Positions 15,201-25,957 of a stretch of DNA of 64,000 bases are shown piece by piece; position 1 is the first letter of the stretch; each line of letters begins with the position of its first letter. Source of the DNA: Sipunculus nudus. Its lineage: Eukaryota; Annelida; Sipuncula; Golfingiida; Sipunculidae. The translations under genes and the position numbers were made by a program. The stretch spans positions 75,802,643 through 75,866,642 of the forward strand of contig CM049307.1 of NCBI GenBank assembly GCA_026874595.1. Direction: 5' to 3'. The notes beneath the pieces were generated by a model. That model was given only the letters and a program-made list of their open reading frames with translations. It searched no databases and was not told the origin of the DNA.

Positions 15201-18200
15201 AAATTTTGCAGTTTTATACATCCTGGACAGGTTTCTTGATTTTATGACAGGTGTCGCCACCTACATTCACATTTACTTTGCAGACATTCAAGCTCATATC
15301 TCGGGAACCGCTTGACAGATTAGGCCAAAATTTTGCATGTGTCTAGATCTCACATAGCTCTTCATCATAGGCAAAACTGGTGGTGCCACCTGCAACCATT
15401 TATGCACAGCGTCCATCTGTTCATCTGCCTTAGGTTAAAATCACTCATATCTCAGCAGTGGTTTGACTTATCCACCTGAAATTTTGCAGGTTTATACATC
15501 CTTGACAGCTTTCTCGATTTTATGACAGGTGTCGCCACGTACATTCACATTTACTATGCAGACATTCAAGCTCATATCTCGGGAACCGTTTGACTGATTG
15601 GGCCAAAATTTTGCTTGTGTATAGATCTCACATAGCTCTTAATCATAGGCAAAACTGGTGGTGCCACCTGCAACCATTTATGCACAGCGTCCATCTGTTC
15701 ATCTGCCTTAGGTTAAAATCACTCATATCTCAGCAGTGGTTTGACTTATCCACCTGAAATTTTGCAGGTTTATACATCCTTGACAGCTTTCTCGATTTTA
15801 TGACAGGTGTCGCCACGTACATTCAAATTTACTATGCAGACATTCAAGCTCATATCTCGGGAACTGTTTGACTGATTGGGCCAAAATTTTGCTTGTGTAT
15901 AGATCTCACATAGCTCTTCATCATAGGCAAAACTGGTGGCGCCACCTGCAACCACTTATGCACAGCATCCATCTGTTCATCTGCCTTTGGATAATATCAC
16001 TCTTGTCTCAGCAGTGGTTTGACTTATCCACCTGAAATTTTGCAGGTTTATACATCCTGGACAGCTTCCTCGATTTTATGACAGGTGGCACCACCTACAT
16101 TCACATTTACTCTACAGACATCCAAGCTCATATCTCGGGAACCATTTGACTGATTAGGCCAAAATTTTGCATGTGTATAGATCTCACATAGCTCTTGGCG
16201 CCACCTGCAACCACTTATGCACAGCATCCATCTGTTGATCTGCTTTGGGATAAAATCATTCATATCTCGGCAGTGGTTTGACTTATCCACCTGAAATTTT
16301 GCAGGTTTATACATCCTGGACAATTTTCTCGATTTTATGACAGGTGGCACCACCTACATTTACATTTAAGCTGCAGACATCCATGCTAATATGCAACACA
16401 CCAGGCTGTATTCCCCTTGCCACTTAATCCATGCCTCACTTCACCCGTCCCACTCAGATTTCTGCGGATACACATAGTGGCTTGTCGACTACCCATATTC
16501 TGGTTTTAAAATGTCCTAGTCCGAAACTTGCAGGTCAGAAACGTCCAATTTGCTGAAATCATAATGACTAAGGTAGATATGCAGGACTTAGGAGGATCAA
16601 TATTAAATTTTAAAAATAAACCTCCATTCATGCTCCTAAACTTTGCACAGGTTCGCATTAGGCCTGTAGGCCTTGTTTTGAATAAAAGTGCAAAATTGAC
16701 AGATGTATGTGCCCATTGAGACTTGTCTGTCTATATGTAAAACCACTTTGATATTTCAGCTGTCTTGTTTGTACATCTGTTGCTATGCAATGAAATGTCA
16801 CTAGTACTGACATCTGTTGTAACAGCTGACACTGTTGGATATGCACTCACTGAGATCTGTCTGTACATAATTAAAACCACTTTGATATTTCAGTTGTCTT
16901 GTTTTCTTCTTTTGTTTTTTTAGGAGAAAGATAGCTATGGTAATGAAGTGACCAGACTAGGGCGCCCCCTACCGGTGGAATATCTTCTAGTGGATATGCC
17001 TGTGGCGTTTCCGGTGGAACCAAAGTTTACTTTCCATGCTGCTGACGGCTATAAACCATTTCCTATTGATAACAGACATGAGGTGGATGAATATCAGGTC
17101 TGCTGACTTTTCTTATTTATATATAAGTACAGCTATCTGAATAATTTAAAATAGACTTTTAGATGTTGCTGGGAGAACTGACTTTCCTATACACCTCCAT
17201 TTATTCCTGAGGTGCTACTATATTCATTCAGCAGCCTTGTCAGACCACTGTACCTTAATTATGTACCAGTATAAACTCCAGAAACAACATCTAGACAATG
17301 TAGTTAGTCTTAATGAGTTAAAAGTAGTATAAGAAAGATATAATATCAAGAAATATTTTTCATATTTAACAGTGACTCATTATTCATTTATACCTGCTTT
17401 CTCAAAAAAAGTTTGCTGTTATCTGTTGAGATTTAGACCTTGCAACCAAATCACCAAGTATTGAGCTGAATTTGGCATCATCGAGTTGCAAACCTGATTT
17501 AGTGCTTTACAATTAGTGACCTTAATGTTTATTCAAGGAATCCCATTAGGTCAGTAGCAGAAGATCAGAAGAAATACAAGTTCCAGCAGCCAAAAATGTT
17601 GTAAATATCTGCTCTTACAGATTTTTCTAAAAACTGTACCAATATTCATGTTTTTTTTGCAGGACTTCAACAACTTCTGTACATACATGTCTCAGTTTGA
17701 GCCAGAACAGTTCTTGGACGCTGTGTCAGATTTCCACCTCCTGGTCTACCTAAATGCCTGTGATATGTTACCCCTCAAGGTCAGTATGCAGGTCAAGGTC
17801 ATTCATGTCACAAGGTCAAGGTCATACAAGCTGTTACATAATAAATCAGTTTCAGTCAGGCAAGGTGTTTCATAAGGTAACTTATATTTAGGTTCAGGTT
17901 GGGACAAATATTCGAAATCAGTACTAAAATACCCATTATGGCATTAATGTTAACATGGAGTTAAGCTCCGTTCACTGAAGGTCTTAACAGCTGTAGTGAT
18001 TGCAATTAGTCTGTGTTCCATCAATTAACAGCGTACAAATTGTACGCTTAAAAGTGCTTAAATGGTTGGCCATTATGTATTTTTGAGACCTGTGTATGTT
18101 CAATCAGCCTATACCTATAGATGATCCAAACATTTCACAGGTTTTCATTTTTATTAAGTTCTTTGATAAATAGGGACTTAATTCTTTATTCTTTAAATCC

Positions 18201-19079
18201 TGTAAATGTTTTTTTATCAGAACAGATTGACTGTTCTTCAGATTGTTTGCATTTATGAGGTTCTATTTTATCTGTGTGTCTACAGAACCACATTGACAGC
18301 CAGCCAGAAGCAGTGAAAAATCTGCACAAAGAATAATCCCTCATTTGTCTGAACAGATTTACTTTTCTACAGGTTGTTCATATAAATAAGGTTCTCTTTA
18401 ATCTGAATGTTTATAGGACCACATGGACAGTCTGCTGGAAGCAGTGAAAAATCAGGACAAAGAGGTGGCTCATCACTGGAGGAAAACAGAGGAATGGGGG
18501 ACAGTTGAACAACTAATGGAAGCCCACGGTCAGTACTGATCTTACATAGACAAGGCAAATCCTATGAGCATGGAAGTAAAATATAAAGGAGTAATTACTG
18601 GAAATGTAGTGGCTTGGAGATGTCACTTATGATATTGATAAGAATCATGGCACTTAGGCGTGAAAGCTTTTTGATCTAGCCTTTAGGGCCTGCCTGATGC
18701 TGTAGTTTTATCCCTGAAATGTGGCATTGTTCTGCTAATACCCACAGAATTGCAAGCTATTATTAAAATATATATAATCTGATAATAAGTTGAGGTAATA
18801 ATTGAATTTATCTTATTTATCTTATTTATAGTCTTAGTACAATATATGTAGTCTATAGTAGTACAGTGAAGTACAATTTAATTTTAATTTTAAAAGTAAT
18901 TTTAATTTTGTTTTTTGCTTTTAGCACCATCACCTCCTGTGTCGAGACAGGGATCATACGTCGGCCCGAACCCCTCACCTCTACCTCCAATTGGTTCCAC
19001 ACGCTGGACTTGCAAACATTGTACCTTTGCCAACCCAGCCAATCTCACTAGCTGTGAAATGTGTAGTCTACCCAAATAG
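2977..19079 (+). CDS. NPLOC4: NPL4 homologue, p97/VCP ubiquitin cofactor (3' eleven exons; 5' end outside window)
   Basis: Coding exons read in phase: 2977-3025, 4252-4346, 5184-5307, 5898-6077, 8242-8403, 10162-10288, 11525-11685, 16924-17097, 17663-17779, 18417-18528 and 18925-19079 (TAG). All introns are GT-AG. They give about 484 residues; human NPL4 has about 608, so the N-terminal UBX-like part and start lie upstream or were not found. Order: zf-NPL4 zinc region ([12 protein letters not shown], then CRIKPGC and CTKC), the MPN-like NPL4 core ([75 protein letters not shown]), then a C-terminal NZF finger. The family binds ubiquitinated clients together with UFD1 and delivers them to p97 for unfolding (ERAD and related pathways). 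Family identity is very secure from colinear motifs; exon edges are by eye. The gene runs tail-to-tail with WIPI2. Confidence 0.95.
5370..5800 (+). repeat. Degenerate family A repeat in an NPLOC4 intron
   Basis: The stretch starts with a diverged version of the family A head (TGCTGACTGACAGTCATCTC near 5383). It continues with diverged matches to the array at the window start: ATTAACAGGACAC, TGATCTAGAAATTACTTACTT, ACCTGATATTTGGTCAC. One copy, no palindrome retained. Confidence 0.5.
6138..7798. mobile_element. pogo/Tigger-like MITE interrupted by a Helentron-like insertion
   Basis: The left end (from 6138, CAGTGAAACCTGTGTTAAAA then GACC) is an imperfect inverted match to the right end (to 7798, GGTCTTTCAGACAGG TTCCACTG). 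TA dinucleotides flank both ends (6136-6137 and 7799-7800), as expected for Tc1/mariner-pogo elements. The MITE halves are only about 50 and 120 bp and are separated by the tandem-core element. No transposase is present. Confidence 0.6.
6190..7677 (+). mobile_element. Non-autonomous Helentron/Helitron-like element with tandem core (copy 1)
   Basis: The 5' end carries an imperfect hairpin at 6194-6223 (GTATCCGCC ... GCGGATAC). Its first 13 bases (6194-6206) are repeated inverted at 7633-7645. The 3' end has a perfect 7-bp stem GTAGTCG/CGACTAC (7648-7666), then 7 bases, then CTAG (7674-7677) followed by T. Helitrons end in a hairpin shortly before CTRR, and Helentron-derived HINEs have short subterminal inverted repeats and internal tandem repeats. 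The core has about four units of roughly 280 bp, each with two palindromes AGGTGGCGCCACCT. A (CCG)n run lies at 6242-6275. No Rep/helicase ORF is seen. Confidence 0.65.
8560..8880 (-). mobile_element. tRNA-derived SINE
   Basis: On the minus strand from about 8878 there is a tRNA-like head: an A-box-like GTGGCTCAGGGGTAGAGC, then a degenerate B-box-like GAGATCAAATCTC about 40 bases on, followed by a roughly 200-bp unrelated body running to about 8560. The polarity is opposite to NPLOC4, in whose intron it sits. The 3' limit is approximate. Confidence 0.6.
10408..10838 (-). mobile_element. Pair of tRNA-like SINE units flanked by ACCAGT direct repeats
   Basis: Two similar units (about 10408-10565 and 10685-10838) each contain, on the minus strand, TTTCTAGCANAGCGGT followed by ACGCCGGACTTGTACGC and a B-box GGGTTCGAAAC, as in tRNA genes. 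Each is bounded by GTTAYG and CRTAAC. The pair is flanked by the hexamer ACCAGT at 10402-10407 and 10839-10844, a plausible target-site duplication. About 120 bp of unrelated sequence separates the units. No intact tRNA gene is claimed. Confidence 0.55.
11053..11080. repeat. (GT)n plus poly-G microsatellite
   Basis: A short GT run passes directly into a run of about eleven G. Confidence 0.85.
12050..12560 (+). repeat. Interspersed repeat fragment carrying the GGTGGCGCCACC palindrome
   Basis: It begins with GTCGTCTGTCCGCCGTCCGCC-type sequence typical of widespread invertebrate repeats and ends just after the palindrome at about 12520. The body does not match the family A or Helentron-like units, so this is a third sequence context for the same palindrome. 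Boundaries are uncertain. Confidence 0.45.
12880..16503 (+). mobile_element. Helentron-like tandem-core element, expanded satellite copy (copy 2)
   Basis: The core resembles copy 1 (TCACATGTGAACTG near 12977; CATATCTCGGGAACCGTTTG repeated) but is expanded to about a dozen units of roughly 278 bp, each with GGTGGYGCCACC sites. The 3' end resembles copy 1: TGCGGATACACATAGTGG, then CTTGTCGACTACCC and CTGG in place of CTAG at about 16503. The 5' terminal hairpin is missing or too diverged to see. It lies in the intron between NPLOC4 exons 11525-11685 and 16924-17097. Repeated short minus-strand ORFs starting MVAGGAT are repeat artefacts. Confidence 0.6.
13981..15643 (+). repeat. Higher-order repeat: two near-identical 832-bp blocks
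   Basis: The block 13981-14812 (three roughly 278-bp units) is repeated at 14813-15643 with the same private changes: GGATAATATTACTCATCTCAG with two bases missing, GACAGGTGTCGCCACGTAC, and TTTTGCTTGTGTATAG. The third unit is copied once more at about 15644-15930. Shared private variants show block duplication after the single units had diverged. Confidence 0.75.
18220..18336 (+). pseudogene. Decayed tandem duplicate of NPLOC4 exon 9 5' half and its acceptor
   Basis: Positions 18220-18336 and 18351-18467 are copies offset by exactly 131 bp; both begin GAACAGATT. The upstream copy keeps an acceptor (GTGTCTACAG, ending 18285), after which the reading frame resembles the start of the real exon at 18417 ([16 protein letters not shown] against [16 protein letters not shown]), then stops at TAA 18334-18336. 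No good donor follows. It is either a dead duplicate or an exon whose use would cut off the protein before the NZF finger. Confidence 0.8.
18925..19079 (+). CDS. NPLOC4: NPLOC4 terminal exon: linker plus NZF zinc finger and stop
   Basis: The acceptor TTTTAG precedes 18925. The exon encodes a proline/serine linker and then a zinc finger of the form C-x2-C-x10-C-x2-C (CKHC ... CEMC), with the Thr-Phe pair after the second cysteine that NZF domains use to contact ubiquitin. It ends SLPK-TAG at 19077-19079. In the family this finger binds ubiquitin, so the ubiquitin-reading end of the protein looks intact. Confidence 0.93.
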
Positions 19080-19229
19080 GAATCAGCTCAGAAGTTTTAT
19101 TTCTGGGAAACTTGTAAACAAATATTTAACTACAACTAAAGGAGATATCTTCGTGATATGAATTCTGCAGATGACCCACTGAAATCTTTTTCTCACTCCA
19201 CTGGGACAAGATCATCTTCAGTTTCATAC

Positions 19230-19640
19230 TTTCAGTTTTTACATCTGGTGAAAATAATAATGAGGTCATATATGACAATTGTAAGAGTTTTTGATCACTC
19301 AAAATGGGTAAGCAGCAGCACTTACATGGAACATGTAAAATGTCAGTATTGTACTTGAACTCCTGTGATATGTTAAACCTCAAGGTCAAGTAAGGTCAAG
19401 GTCATGCATGTTTCAAGGTCAAGGTCATACAAGTTCTGTTTTAAATAAAATATGGTGAAAATGATATTGAGTTCATATATGACAATTTTCAGGGTTCTGG
19501 ATTGTTTAAAATAGAAAAGCACCTGTACTTTCATGGAACGTGTTAAATGTCAGTTGTCAACCCGAGCTCATGTGATATGTTACACCTCATGGTCAGGATC
19601 ATGCATGTGTCATGGCCAAGGTCACATAGGTTTTATGGTA
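19230..19640 (+). repeat. Two-copy tandem repeat (about 190 bp) downstream of NPLOC4, related to exon 8/intron 8
   Basis: Both copies contain a phrase like CATATATGACAATT, then CATGGAACRTGT, then TGTGATATGTTA followed by CCTCAAGGTCA or CCTCATGGTCA. The latter block (about 19363-19435) matches 17758-17835, which spans the 3' end of NPLOC4 exon 8 and the first part of its intron, with only scattered differences. The region probably lies in the NPLOC4 3' UTR; AATAAA occurs at 19444, 20441 and 20564, but the true polyadenylation site is not determined. Confidence 0.6.
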
Positions 19641-20266
19641 GATTAAACTCAAATGATTTTCCTATTAAAGTTAGGAGAGACACTAAATGAGAGAACAAGA
19701 AGATAAAAAGGGGATACAAGCTTTCAGTGCATTCCTGCTTCTTACATCAAACCTGTGTCTTTCATAAATTTTAAATGCCTGATAAAAAGAGGTAAAACAG
19801 CTAATAGCAAGCAACACATTATTCATGAGGCAAACTGAGTAATTAACAGGTATCTCATGAATGATACAGAAGGAAATCTTGACCAAACTTTACTACAATA
19901 TCAAGAGTGCTCCTTTCCTATCATTGTGATGACATGATGATGATGTTAGTGATATGTTGGTGTTTGTAAAATATACTTAAGATCACCATGTTCATATGTA
20001 TTTTGGTAGGGAATTCCTGCAGCTCAAAGTAACTATCACAGTTCTGGTGGGTCTGCTGATTTGCATGCCAGGATTGCATCTTTATTCTACTCTCTGATTG
20101 AATTAATGAAGAAACCCACAAGAAATCACACCTGAAGAGATGAAGATTTCCGTTTTTTAAAGGAGACATTTTTGGATGAGTAATTTTGAACACAGGAAAC
20201 AAGATCTTCATCATCACAAGATCTTCATGACCACATTGTCACTGCTTATCACTGACTATTTTTTTC

Positions 20267-20282
20267 GGGGGGGGGGGGGGGG
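20267..20282. repeat. Poly-G tract
   Basis: Sixteen G preceded by TTTTTTTC; the same T-run/C/G-run arrangement recurs at 40321-40343. Confidence 0.9.
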
Positions 20283-22129
20283 ATGAGGGGGGAGAGTGAT
20301 AATGATAAGTTAAAGATCTGTAATTAACTAAATAAGCTTAATATGTTAAGTTCATTATCAAATGTAATTAGTTGTAATCATTTAATTCATTCATAAATAT
20401 TATTTCTGATAACAAAAATATTATTTTTTATTTAATTTCAAATAAAATTTCTCCAACTACTTGGGAGTAAAGTCACTTGCACCATCACAATTAAGCTGTA
20501 GTTGCTGAAGTTCCCTAGTTTGAAGCTTAAGCCAGAGCCTTCAATGAAAGTTGTCAAATCTCAATAAAACATCACTCATATCTTAACTACAGGTATTTTT
20601 CTTTGTTCTTTAATTAACTGCAGGCATATGAAAATTGAAATCCTGAAGGCTTCGATGTAATAACATATCACCTAATCATATGGTTGTATCCATTATCCTT
20701 CAACAGACACTGCCACCTACTGGCCATGAACCTCTCGCATAAAAAATAAAAGGATAAAAAAGGTGACAGAGCTTCGTAAGATGACAGAGTAGAGCCTGAG
20801 TTTGCTGTATATTTGGTTTTTGTATCGAGTTGATGTTCAGAAGATGAGAATACCACATTGGTAAGACTCCGTAAATGTAGGATGATTTTGCATCAGATAT
20901 TTTGACCATCAGCATTTTGGCCCAGGATTTCCAAGCCATGGGTGTCGCTGCCAAATACTTCTGTGTAGATAGTATTACTCTATTTCTTTTTCAACATTGC
21001 ATATAGCTACTTAAGTGATTTTCTAAAAATAATATAATCTGAAAGGTTTTTATATATGGCCTGTGCATCTGTCCGTCCATTAATTTACCACCATAATATA
21101 ACAAGGCTTTGATGGATTTTCACAAAACTCATAAGTTCAATTCTAAGCTAAATCCACACATTTAATGAGGTCAGAGGTTAACAGGCCTATTTGTGGTGTT
21201 TCCTCAACAATTTACTGGGAATATGATGGATTGAGATGACACTCTACAAAATATTAACCAATATAATATCTTTTCAGCAAAATCTGTGCATGTTTAATGA
21301 GGTCCGACGTGACCAGACATGTCACTGGTGTACCTTCCTGTCTGCACTGGCCCCAATGACTGACAGTTGGCTTGTCACTTGGTGACAAGTACTTTAAGGG
21401 TGAAGACCCCACTGTCAACTAATCCAAACTCAATGTACCCACATTAGCCGTTTTATCACTGATATCAGTTGATAAGTAAAACATACCATATGAATGGCCT
21501 AAAGACCTACCTATCTGAAAATACTTGGGAAATCACCCATGGCTGATGCATTCTGGGAAGAAAGGTCTGAAGTCAAAATGTCAGAGGTCAAAGGCCCATC
21601 CATATTATCTGAATGTACCTTTGTGCTTGATGTTAAGGAACATGAAGAAATGATAACTGATACCTTAAATGTACATTCTTTATTGAATAAAGGTATATCA
21701 CTTTGAATTCATTGTTGTTATGGTATAAAGATTTGGCAGGGCGTATTCAATCCACCTGTTTGTTAAAACTAGCTTAAATTGCATGAAGATGCAGTTATCC
21801 CTTTTGATCCCTCAGAATATTTAAATTTAGGGTCTTGTTGATGTAATGATGGAAGCCATGAATACCCCACTTGGTAGGAATATATTGAAGTGATGGGGCC
21901 TACTATAAGTAGTGACAGCAGTATCCCATAAAACCACAATTCAATGGCAATCCATTCTGTTGCAACAATATCATTTCACACAGCCATAATAAAAATATTT
22001 GGGTACTATTGAGAGATAAACACCAAAGAATATGTTTATATATTGTTAATGTAAGTGAAAATCCCATCGTTAATATAACCAGACATGTCCCTCTTCTCTC
22101 ATGACTTGGCTGTCAATGATTTAATCTAT

Positions 22130-22385
22130 GGGAGACATGATGATAATATTAGTCCATCGCTATGCTAAGATGACCATGATTATCAAGGTTCTGTGGTTGA
22201 TCTGACTTTGTGTCCGCAGATGACTTGTCAGGCCAATCAGGGTATGGAAGAACCTCTCACATGTTGGACACTTGTGATCAGTGGTTGCTGTTGAGGTAGT
22301 TGCCATCCTCATGTTGGGGACCTCACAATTTGGGAGACGTGTAGTAAAGTGATGTAAGACCCAATGCAAGCTCATTTCCACTCAT
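22130..22385 (-). pseudogene. LINE 3'-end remnant with C-terminal zinc-finger motif
   Basis: A minus-strand frame (22381 to 22160) includes CPTCERFFHTLIGLTSHLRT, the cysteine/histidine motif common at the C-terminus of a group of invertebrate LINE ORFs. It is followed by AT-rich 3' tail sequence with the characteristic GGTCATCTTAGCA phrase. Only the last part of the element survives; no reverse transcriptase is nearby. Confidence 0.5.
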
Positions 22386-23574
22386 GGTCTAAGAACAAAA
22401 TATTGGCGGATTCCATAATACTTTAAGGAGAAAACACAAGAATATTTACCATACCTTATATGTGAATAGATTCCTTTAAGACAGGCAAATTTTCCATTAT
22501 ATTCATAGGTGAGCTGACAAAATGTCTTCATGACTTGTATAATTTAAGGAGTAAGAGAAAAAAAAGACAGTGTTGAGCATAAATCATAATGTTTTATTAT
22601 ATATCTTCTTGTACCATTCAATAAATGTGCATATATAAAGAAATATATTTTATAGCAGAGATATGTACAAGTATAAAGCATGCTTTATTAATAAGCCTTA
22701 TTGAATGTATATACTGTACAATGTGTACAACAACAGTCTTGATAAACACATCTGCTCACATAAAGCTAGCAGTCTTTGACAAAGTTAACACAGCGGCTGT
22801 TAAATTTTGAGTAGCCAAGCTTATGATTACTTGTACTTGAATCAGCAGCTTGCAAATGTATATATACAGCATTTAAAACTTACATACGCTAGGGCAGCCT
22901 GTTGCAATTTTTATGAAAGCTAGTTCAGGACCCCATGCATCAGAAACTGTTTTATTAGTATTATAAGTGACTGCTGTCGCTGACAATCATTAATTATAAT
23001 ACAAGCAAGCACTGAATATGCATGCTGCTATATGCTGATCGGGGCCTGTGCAATACTTGTGACAGTTGTCACTGGTTACCATTAATACAAGCCAGCACGG
23101 AGTAAGTGTGTTGCTATGCTAATGCAGTGCCTGGTATTTTGCACAATCCGATGAGGTTGTTTTTAACTGTTACATTCACTGACACTGCTATATAGCCATG
23201 ACAGTTTCAGAAAACTTATTTTGGTTGATGCTGTCACTGGAAAGCTTGTTTTTAAAGCAAGCACATCAGCAGGTAGACTTTATTGGCTGGTATAACATTA
23301 ACACTGTATCCTCTGAGATCATGTTATTAATGGCAATCCAGCTGACAATCAGGCTTTCATCCTAAAGATCTGTGTGCAAAAAGTATGCATCAGTATTTAC
23401 AGTGTTTAAAAGTTTGTATCACCTTTATAAACTGCTTGAATCTTCCCCTTTGAGGGACAGGACTATAGCTCTGAAAGCAAGTGGTATGTAATGAGCAATG
23501 AATGTTTCTACCATTGATGTGTCCAGCTATAAGACTGTATATCTGCAATTCTTTTCTTTATTGGCATTCTCCTT

Positions 23575-23578
<4 letters not shown>

Positions 23579-23642
<64 letters not shown>
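23579..23642. repeat. (AT)n microsatellite
   Basis: About 50 bp of pure AT dinucleotides followed by short interrupted stretches. Confidence 0.95.
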
Positions 23643-23643
<1 letters not shown>

Positions 23644-23959
23644 CATACACACATATCACATTATACATTAATACCAAATGTCATCTGACTTTTTGGTTTC
23701 ACATCCATAGTCCCCAATTAAAATTCTCATCTCCAAATAATATGCAGTTTTTTTTTTTAATAAGAATATGAATGTATATGATTCAATGAAACAGACTTAC
23801 AAAATCTGCCTGTGCTTCACACAAAAACAATCTGTGTCTGATAATGACAATAATTAATAGGTGAAAGGTCAGATTATTGACCTCATTATTAAGGTCAGTT
23901 TGGAGGTTGATGTGAAGGACATTAATATGACCAAATATGAATTAAATTAATGACCAAAA

Positions 23960-23974
23960 GGGGGGGGGGGGGGG
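23960..23974. repeat. Poly-G tract
   Basis: An uninterrupted run of about fifteen G, followed by TTGGGG. Confidence 0.9.
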
Positions 23975-25070
23975 TTGGGGGGTTGGTCAAGGTCAGATGT
24001 CAAATGCATGACAATGAATGATGACATTTTGACAACAATAAAACAGCACTGTCACAAGGTTATGCAAATGACACTGAACAATGCTGTTTATTTTTTTGTT
24101 ATAGTCCATTTCACCACCTGCTGTCCTCCTGTTTTTTGTAGATGATTTATTTAAAAGTTTATATTTTTCAATAATTTCCAAGAAAAAAACATGGAAGTGA
24201 CAACCTAATATGGCAATTAAGAATCTTACAATAAATCCCCCGTTTATGTTTCACAACATTTTAGTCTCTTCACCATGATCTGGCAGATATGATGTGTCCC
24301 TCCATAAGTAGCCATATTTTTTTTAGCTGGTTATATTTTTTAGAGTGTTTACAAGAGATCATCCAATCAGAAGCTGTCAGTTGAGGTTGTTTTTGCATGT
24401 GACCAATGACCTTGACTGCCATAAGTGAGTCTGATATGTGGTAAAATGTAGACTGATTTCTCATATTTTCAAATAATTCTGTGTCTTAAATAAGGTGTTA
24501 GGTAGGTATTTATTTACCTTGTTGAAAATTAGGTCCTTTAATCCTCTACTCTACACTACAATTGAATCCTTTGAAATGTAACTATTAGAAATTTTCATAG
24601 CAAAAAACAGGTGGACATGAGGGGATGAAATGGACTATAGTTAAAATTGTCTTTTATCATAAAGTGCACTTTAAAGTGTTATACACCTTAGCTGCATATC
24701 AATGTACGGTCTCCTGTTTTTGTTTGTACCAAAGAGCACCAGAGGACAAATATAGACATTCCCAGAGGGATTAAAAGATTGTATACATCAGATGAACCAT
24801 CAATAAAATTATATGGCAAAATTATAAAGGAGTGACACAAAGTCATGGAATTTCTGTTGTCCTGTTTAGGCCTCAACCAGAAAATGTGTCTGAAACTGAT
24901 TTAAAAATCTAGACACAAATGTGAAGGAACGACAGACAAACATGGCCTAATCAGTGTCCCTTATTCTTAAGCCTAAAATAAGGAATAATTTGTATGAGTT
25001 TCTTCATTACAGAGATGAAATCTGGATTCTGAAGGGGGAGGGAAGCTTATAATTAGGGGGTTAAACCCTT

Positions 25071-25114
25071 CCCCCCCCCCCCTCTTCATGAAGAATTAAG
25101 TCCCCCCCCCCCCC
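25071..25114. repeat. Two poly-C tracts
   Basis: Runs of 12-14 C at about 25071-25082 and 25102-25114. Confidence 0.9.
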
Positions 25115-25913
25115 TTGCATGGTGAATCAAGTTCCCTTTTTCCCCTTGAGTCTGTATATTTATAAGGTGTTTTAAATTCCCATGGATTTCCAGGACTATA
25201 TCTGGAATCATAAAAGATATTCCAGGTCATAATTAAAATTCAAAGTTATTTGAGGAGGCAGGGTATCCTTGTTGAGCAAAAAGTAGGTTACTATTAATAG
25301 CCAGTGACTGGACAATTCAGTGCATAGTACAAATGGGTGTTCAAAATCAGTGTATGTGGGTTTTAAGTACTAATGCAGTGCAAGTTTTAAAAGACTTTAT
25401 AGAATAATATGTGAGTATATTACATTACTTCTATTTGCTATTACCCACTTATGAACCCCTATCTCTATGTTTATCAAAAACAGTGCTAAAATTCTCAAGA
25501 ACTATTAATGTCTGCTAGTATTCTTGCAAACTTTGTATGATGATATTTACAACACAAAACCATATTATGAAACAATTCCATTATCTATGAAATTATGTTA
25601 GTTGCCTGTGCTTGACTTCAAGAGAAGTTCACTATTTTAATTAACTGACAGAAAGTGCAAATTTTATTTTAAACAATAATAATATAATTAAATTAAATGT
25701 AACATAATATGGTACACCTCTACCATTGTATATTATAGGTTCACTTATTTATAGTATTATGGTAGAATATATCCCCTGAATCAATAACCTGGATTTTTAT
25801 AATTATATTCAATATATATACTATACCTGCACCTTAAAATATGCCTCATGTTTTACTGTAGATCTATTTTAAAAGAAAAATGATAACATTCTTCATTGCT
25901 ATAGTTAAATAGT

Positions 25914-25915
<2 letters not shown>

Positions 25916-25951
<36 letters not shown>
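25916..25951. repeat. (AT)n microsatellite
   Basis: About 35 bp of AT dinucleotides. Confidence 0.9.

Positions 25952-25957
<6 letters not shown>

Noticed and set aside
13273-16353. Repeated minus-strand ORFs beginning MVAGG and containing [11 protein letters not shown]-like sequence
   Set aside because: They are translations of the roughly 278-bp tandem units, shift frame between units and have no domain; the repeat explains them.
12900-16400. CRISPR-like array of regularly spaced repeats
   Set aside because: The genome is clearly animal (intron-containing NPLOC4 and WIPI2), the whole unit repeats rather than a short repeat with unique spacers, and no cas genes exist.
23502-23771. ORF with YIYIYI repeats
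   Set aside because: Translation of an (AT)n microsatellite.
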